From NCBI RefSeq assembly GCF_030272615.1, contig NW_026729172.1, positions 62,001-126,000 on the forward strand: 64,000 nt of DNA, given 5' to 3'. Position 1 is the first letter of the stretch; each line of letters begins with the position of its first letter. Positions 58,760-64,000 of the stretch are shown piece after piece. The translations under genes and the position numbers were made by a program. This DNA is from Cryptomeria japonica (Eukaryota; Streptophyta; Pinopsida; Cupressales; Cupressaceae). Under the pieces are notes generated by a model that made no database searches, was not told the DNA's origin, and was given only the letters and a program-made list of their open reading frames with translations.

Positions 58760-59989
58760 TGTTAGACAGTTCAAATAACTAGAAGACAACTGAGAGGGGG
58801 GGTGAATCAGTTGTCTCAGATTACCAGAACCTTAAGCAATTTAAAAATTTAATACCGGAACCCAAAACATTAATACTGGAATGCTTAAACCAAATACCAA
58901 AATAGTAGATAAACCAATTAAGCATAAACAATAATCAAAGACTAGATACCATCCACATGACAATAATATTTGTACGTGGAAAACCTGGTAAAGGGAAAAA
59001 CCATAGTGGGAAGCCTACCCATAGTCAGATAATACTTTTGTAGTAAGTGTGTGAATTACAATTGAGGGGCGTGCATTTGCAGGAAGGCCAACAACCTAGA
59101 GCGCACTGCTCATCACAAAAGGAGTCTCACTAACTACATAGAAATCCAGACTACAATCTAGAAGAATGAATGAACTGCAAAGATGGCATCTCCTATACCT
59201 GAATACAATTCCGGTTAAGCTCAATACCAGAGGACTAAATCCTCTTACATAAACCCAACTCGATCTCCAATTATCGACCAAATCCTCTGCCTAAATGATA
59301 TTACATTATTCACACATTACATATCTATATGTCTTTCCTATATACTGATATCATCTACAATGAGATCTTACATCATATATATACAAACCCTCGACCATAA
59401 ACAATCAGGTCGGCCACCAGAAAATAAACCAATTACATAATTACAAAACATGTTGGCCTTAGACCAAACAAATAATATCCAACCCATAAGACATCTCAAA
59501 AAGACATCGAGAGGTCTAATCCACACGTTACATTAAGCCGGTCCGTAACCTAGATACACCGGGACCTAATATAGGTCCATACACGCCAAAGCAATAATCC
59601 CAATCCACCAAGTCTTGAACATGATCACCATCAACATCCTGAATCTCCACCAAAAGCCACACTAATACCACTTATGCATATCATCAAAGATCTTCATCAA
59701 AGCTCTGTTGATGAAACCCTCACCGAAACCACAAACCAATCTTCCAAGCAAACAAGATAGCACCGATCACCAGAACAAAAACCAACTACCTGAATATGAA
59801 CATGAGTAAGCCAATTCCATAACCAAAACATACCAGAGTATACCTGATCATGCCAGATCCAAACCAACTAGAAACCACACAACCTAATGGGGCCAGAAGA
59901 GTGCCGGTAAAGCATCCAAAATAGCTAGTGTTGACATCAGTGACAAAACATCAATGCAACACATAATCAATTCCTTCAAATGGCCAACA
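58760..59989 (-). repeat. 3' LTR of Copia F
   Basis: 1230 bp; on the minus strand TGTTGGCCATTTGAAGG to CTGTCTAACA. It shares block order with the Copia B LTRs, including AGAGGGGGGTGAATCAG, GGTAAAGGGAAAAACCATAG and CAACCTAGAGCGCACTGCTC. It interrupts the LINE at its left edge. Confidence 0.85.
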
Positions 59990-60394
59990 ATCTCCCCCTT
60001 TGGAATTGATAGAAACACTAGATGTGAAAAACATCTAAGTACCAATAAATGCCAAACAAGTCTCCCCCAATGGAAGACAACCAACAATCTCCCACTCAAA
60101 GATATAGCAATTAAATTCTGAAATAAAGACCAAACTCCCCATGTGGATGATATCTCTGTAAATCTTCATTTTACACATATATATATCCCCATAATGTATA
60201 CAAATCCTTAAGTTTTTCACATCAATATCTCTCCCCTTTGACATCAATGCCAAAAATCTAGCAAAAATATCAAAGAAAAAATAAAAATTACTGAAACATA
60301 AGGATAACTACTCCCCCTAAGCAGTATCATCAGTAATAGAATGAATAATATCTCTGATAATACATACTGGACTGATGCTAAAAAGCATTAATCA

Positions 60395-61730
60395 GTTCTT
60401 TGTCGGAGGGGCAGAAACCCCTAGCCTGTCTCTTAGGTAATCAAATGATTCTTTAGATAAAGGTTTAGTGAAAATATCTAAAATCTGCCCTTTAGTGTTC
60501 ACATAAACCAATATAACTTCATTTTCTTCCACCTTCTCCTTCAAAAAGTTATACTTGATAGATATGTGCTTTGTCTTAGAGTGAAATACTGGATTCTTTG
60601 ATATGTCAATAGCAACAAAGTTATCATAGTGAATAACTACAAGTCCAATCTAATTCACTTTGATATCCTTCAACATTTTCTTCATCCATAGAACCTATGT
60701 ATAGTTAGTACCAGCAATAACATACTTAGCTTCAACTGTAGACAAATAAGTACATGATTGTTTCGTGTTGATCCATAAAACCAACTTCTTTCCAAGAAAT
60801 AAAGCTCCACCGGAAGTGCTTTTCCGGTAATGAACATCTCCAGCCCAATTAGCATTTGTATATGCACATAATGTAAAGTCATCATCCTTAGGGTACCACA
60901 AACCATATTCAGATGTACCTTGCAAGTATCTAAAAATCTTTTTCACCACACTCTCATGATTTTCTCTAGGATCACTCTGAAATCTAGATGCAATAAAAAC
61001 ATCATTCATTATGTCAGACCTAGTCTCAGTCAAATAAAGCAGACCTCTAATCACAAATTTGTATCTTTTAGGATTTACGAGTGCAAAAACATCTTTCCTT
61101 GCCAATTTCTCACTTGTATCCATAGGACTACTTACCGGTTTAGAATCTCCCATACCAAATTTATTCAACAATTCCGTAGCATACTTAGTTTGACAGATTA
61201 AAATACCTTTATCAGTTCGAGTAATCTGCAAACCTAAGAAAAAATTCATTTCCCCAATCATAGACATTTCAAATTCTTTCTCCATATTCTTAGAAAATTC
61301 TATGCACAACTTATCTTCACCTCCAAAAATGATGTCATCAACAAATACTTCAATAATCAATATATCATCATCAATGATCTTATAATATAAATTATTGTTG
61401 GCATTACCCTTAGTAAAACCAAGCTTCAAAAGATATTTATCCAACCTTGCATACCAAGCTCTAGGTCTATTTCAATCCATACAAAGCTTTCCTTAGCCTG
61501 CAAACCATGTTTGTATCACCTGAAAGTGAAAAAACATCAGGTTGCTCAATATAGAGTTCCTCATCAAGGTCCCCATTCAAAAATGCACACTTAACATCCA
61601 TATGATAAACCTTGTAGTTTTTATGGGTAGCATAGGCAATAAATAATCTTACAGCTTCAATCCTAGATACAGATGCAAAAGTCTCACCATATTCAATTCC
61701 TTCCTTCTGAGAATATCCTTTACAAACCAA
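60395..61730 (-). pseudogene. Reverse transcriptase and RNase H of Copia F
   Basis: In minus-strand order: GYSQKEGIEYGETFASVSRI, YHMDVKCAFLNGDLDEELYI (RT palm with the first catalytic aspartate), then ILIIEVFVDDIIFGGEDKL (F-V-D-D catalytic box), NFFLGLQITRTDKGILICQT, KPVSSPMDTSEKLARKD, ANWAGDVHYRKSTSGGALF (RNase H start) and, at the end, a block related to DIFTKPLSKESFDYLRDRLG. All expected Copia RT/RNase H blocks are readable. Broken in a few places. Confidence 0.9.
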
Positions 61731-61739
61731 TCTAGCCTT

Positions 61740-62480
61740 ATTCCTTACAACTTGACCATCCTCATTAATTTATTCCTAAAAACCCATTCAGTTTTAATAA
61801 CATTCTTATTTTTTAGGTCAGGGAACTAAAGTCAATGTGTTATTCTTCTCAATTTGATCTAATTCTTCTTCAATAGCTTTCAACAAACATTCATCTTTAC
61901 ATGCTTCAATTACTGATACTAGTTCAACTTGAGAAAATAAACATACCTCATTACTTTCCAGTCTTCTTCTTGTCACCACTCCAATTTTATTCTCCCCAAT
62001 GATCTGATCTTCTGAATGATTCAATCTCAAATACTTAGGAATCTTCTGACTCTCTATTCCTCTTCCCGGTTCTTCAGTTGTTGTTGAATTTTTTGATACT
62101 GCCGCAGTAACTGGTTCAACATTGTATTCTGGTAAAGGTGCTACCGATTCAGATATAATCATTTCCACCACTGGTTCTTGCTCATAAACTCTGATTTGAC
62201 TTCTATTCAGCTCATCCACCTTGACATTAGTGCTCTCCACAATTCTCTGCAATCTCTTGTTATAACATCTATATGCTTTGCTTTCATTAGAATAACCAAG
62301 AAATATGCCTTCATCACATCTAAGATCAAATTTTCCAATGATATCATCTCTCTTGATATAACATTTACTACCAAAGATTCCGAAATATAACTAAAGGTGT
62401 ATTGCCAAACCATAATTCATAAGGTGTCTTACCGGTTCCTCCTTTGATATGTACTTTGTTGAATGTATAGACTCTTGTTC
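61740..62480 (-). pseudogene. Integrase C-terminal and linker region of Copia F
   Basis: Reads DEGIFLGYSNESKAYRCYNK-like text near 62270-62310, then RIVESTNVKVDE, a proline/serine-rich linker (VAPLPEYNVEPVTAAVSKNS) and SEDQIIGENKIGVVTRRRLE, the usual transition into RT. Broken. Confidence 0.75.
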
Positions 62481-62489
62481 TTACTACTT

Positions 62490-63000
62490 CTCTCTAGTAG
62501 ATGTGAGGTAAACTAGCTTTCATCATCATTGTTCTAGCAGCATCGAAGATAGTTCTATTCTTCCTTTCTACAACTCCATTCTGCTGAGGTGTCCAGGGAG
62601 CAGAAAATTGTCTCCTTATACCATGCTTCTCACAAAAGTTATTAAGCTCACCGGATGTGAATTCTCCATCATGATCTGATCTCAAATATTTTATCTTCAA
62701 TCTCTTCTCAGTTTCCACTTTAGCCTTAAATATCTAAACTTTTCAAAAACCTCAGATTTCTCCCTTAGAAAACCACATCATTTTAGAATAATCATCAATG
62801 ATTAGTATGAAATATCTATCAACTTGAAAACTTTTAACTCTAGCAAGGCCACACAAATCGGTATGAATAAGATTAAGAACATCATTAGATTTATCTTGTA
62901 TACTCTTAAAAGAGGTTCTCACATATTTTCCCATTTGACATTCTTTACATGTACCAGATTATAGGGCTTAACAATCTTAGGTATATCTCTAACTGCCTTA
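62490..63000 (-). pseudogene. Integrase core of Copia F
   Basis: LIHTDLCGLARVKSFQVDRY and FILIIDDYSKMMWF carry the first catalytic aspartates. LRSDHDGEFTSGELNNFCEK and FSAPWTPQQNGVVERKNRTI carry the rest of the D-D-E core, with the glutamate in VVERKNR. Broken. Confidence 0.85.
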
Positions 63001-63674
63001 GTTGAACTGATCTTTACAATGTAATCAAAATTCACATGACATAGCCTCTTATGCCATAGCCAACTCTCATCAATTTGTGCAATCAAACATGTTTTCTCAC
63101 CAGAATTCAAATGAAATATATTACCTTTTGTCTATGTACCAGTTGCAATATCCAAACCAGATCTATTAATGATTTTGCATTTTCCATCCTTGAACTATAA
63201 TTGAAATCCCTTATCCACCAATTGTCCTACACTCAAAAGATTATGCTTCAAACCTTCAACAAAATAAACATTATCAGTATTTTGCTTACCATCCAATTAT
63301 ATAGTTCCTTTTCCTTTGATCATACATGATTTGTCATCTCCAAATTTAACTAGACCACCATCACATTCTTGCAAAGATAGAAACTTCCCTTTATCTCCAG
63401 TCATATGATGTGAACAACCACTATCAATTACCCATTCATCCTTGTCTTCAATTTTAGCAGCAAGTGCCTTCTCTTCAGGTACATTCTCTTCCAGTGTCAG
63501 AACATCTTCCTTGATAGCCAGGAACACCCATTCCCTCCCATTGCTGAAATCACTAGTAGAGTCTTTTGTTGGTTCATCATCAAAATCAGTCACACCTTCC
63601 TCATCCGCTATGTAGCATGATTTATTTCTTTTTTTCTTGTACTTATACTTTTTCTGATTTCCACATTTTACCAT
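63000..63674 (-). pseudogene. Protease and GAG-pre-integrase of Copia F
   Basis: WVIDSGCSHHMTGDKGKFLS is the protease active site, nearly identical to that of Copia B. It is preceded by an acidic segment and followed by VKFGDDKSCMIKGKGTI and LIAQIDESWLWHKRLCHVNF (zinc-binding H-x-R-x-x-H-x-N-type block). Truncated at 63674 by the next LTR. Confidence 0.85.
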
Positions 63675-64000
63675 GTGTTTATCTTGTTACTACTCTATCA
63701 TATCCACTGATTGTCGAGTGATAATTCCACCTTCAGTGGGCGATCCACCTCATGTGGAATATTTTATTGTTTCTCCTACCTACCCACACCTATTTGTTAC
63801 CTACCCTTGTTTCTTATTGAGCCACATGTCATGTTTGTGTGATCACATATCCATAGGTGTTTCCTATATAAGGAGGCTCATCTACATTGTTTGTACGAAA
63901 ATTCATTGAACATCTTGTAATGATCCAGTTGATCATATTTTGCATCTTGATAGAATATAATTTATTCCTATCATATATTTTGTCTCTCTTATTTATGCTT
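63674..64000 (+). repeat. Start of another LTR, cut by the window edge
   Basis: Copia F stops abruptly, and TGTGTTTATCTTG or TGTTTATCTTG (63674/63676) begins new DNA with LTR-promoter features: a CCTATATAAGGAGG TATA box at about 63864 and CATTCATTGAACATC downstream. Element family not determined. Confidence 0.5.

Larger units (their letters stand above)
58760..63674 (-). mobile_element. Ty1/Copia element F
   Basis: Minus-strand element: 3' LTR (58760-59989), purine tract (CCAAAGGGGGAGATTG on minus), RNase H and RT (60395-61730), a linker (61740-62260), integrase (62260-63000), GAG-pre-integrase and protease (63000-63674). It ends at 63674, where another LTR begins, so its gag and 5' LTR are not in view. 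Same family as Copia B by LTR and protease. It is broken in several places, but most modules are readable, suggesting moderate age. Confidence 0.88.

Overview
The window looks like nuclear DNA of a land plant, most likely a conifer or another gymnosperm with a large genome. The reasons are dense nested Ty1/Copia and Ty3/Gypsy LTR retrotransposons in many states of decay, TTTAGGG-type telomere-like motifs, a plant receptor-like-protein (LRR) gene, a plant mobile domain (PMD) reading frame, and AT-rich spacers. The species is not determined. No bacterial operon, CRISPR array or ordinary intact host gene is visible.

Layout. 1-12389: a fairly young Tat/Ogre-like Gypsy element on + (its 5' LTR is cut by the window edge), with a long leader, gag, protease and integrase C-terminus. 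It also carries a PMD gene on the opposite strand, between the integrase end and the 3' LTR. This element sits inside the LTR of a minus-strand Copia element (12390-16729). 16735-26235: GA-rich and TC-rich microsatellite DNA bounding a long diverged inverted repeat (arms about 17215-18418 and 23468-24800). The inverted repeat encloses an old Copia pol fossil, itself interrupted by a short retroposon with a coiled-coil reading frame. Interstitial telomere-like repeats lie at the right edge. 27834-31170: an LTR, then a gag-only Copia derivative with four zinc knuckles. 34070-35830 and about 36760-44441: two more minus-strand relatives of the first Gypsy family, the second with a long sense-strand extra ORF. 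44461-48660: a Copia 5' LTR plus gag relic and a chromodomain Gypsy relic.

52036-54756 is the only clear host protein gene, an LRR receptor-like protein that is now a pseudogene. Its 3' end has been amplified into about five tandem units of roughly 335-393 bp (54721-56740). Each unit carries a copy of the last coding codons next to splice-like signals, and one unit contains a SINE. 57560-58759 is a 5'-truncated LINE, cut by a minus-strand Copia element (58760-63674), which is in turn bounded by the start of another LTR at the window edge.

Most notable structure: (1) seven short inverted repeats at 10393-10666 with a constant 15-nt loop and compensating stem changes, lying in the intron of the antisense PMD gene. 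(2) A GCGTCTGTGTT motif repeated about 20 times in the Gypsy leader and about 13 times in reverse complement in that same antisense intron. (3) A separate hairpin array at 40555-40959 in the related Gypsy element. (4) The exon-like tandem array behind the LRR gene.
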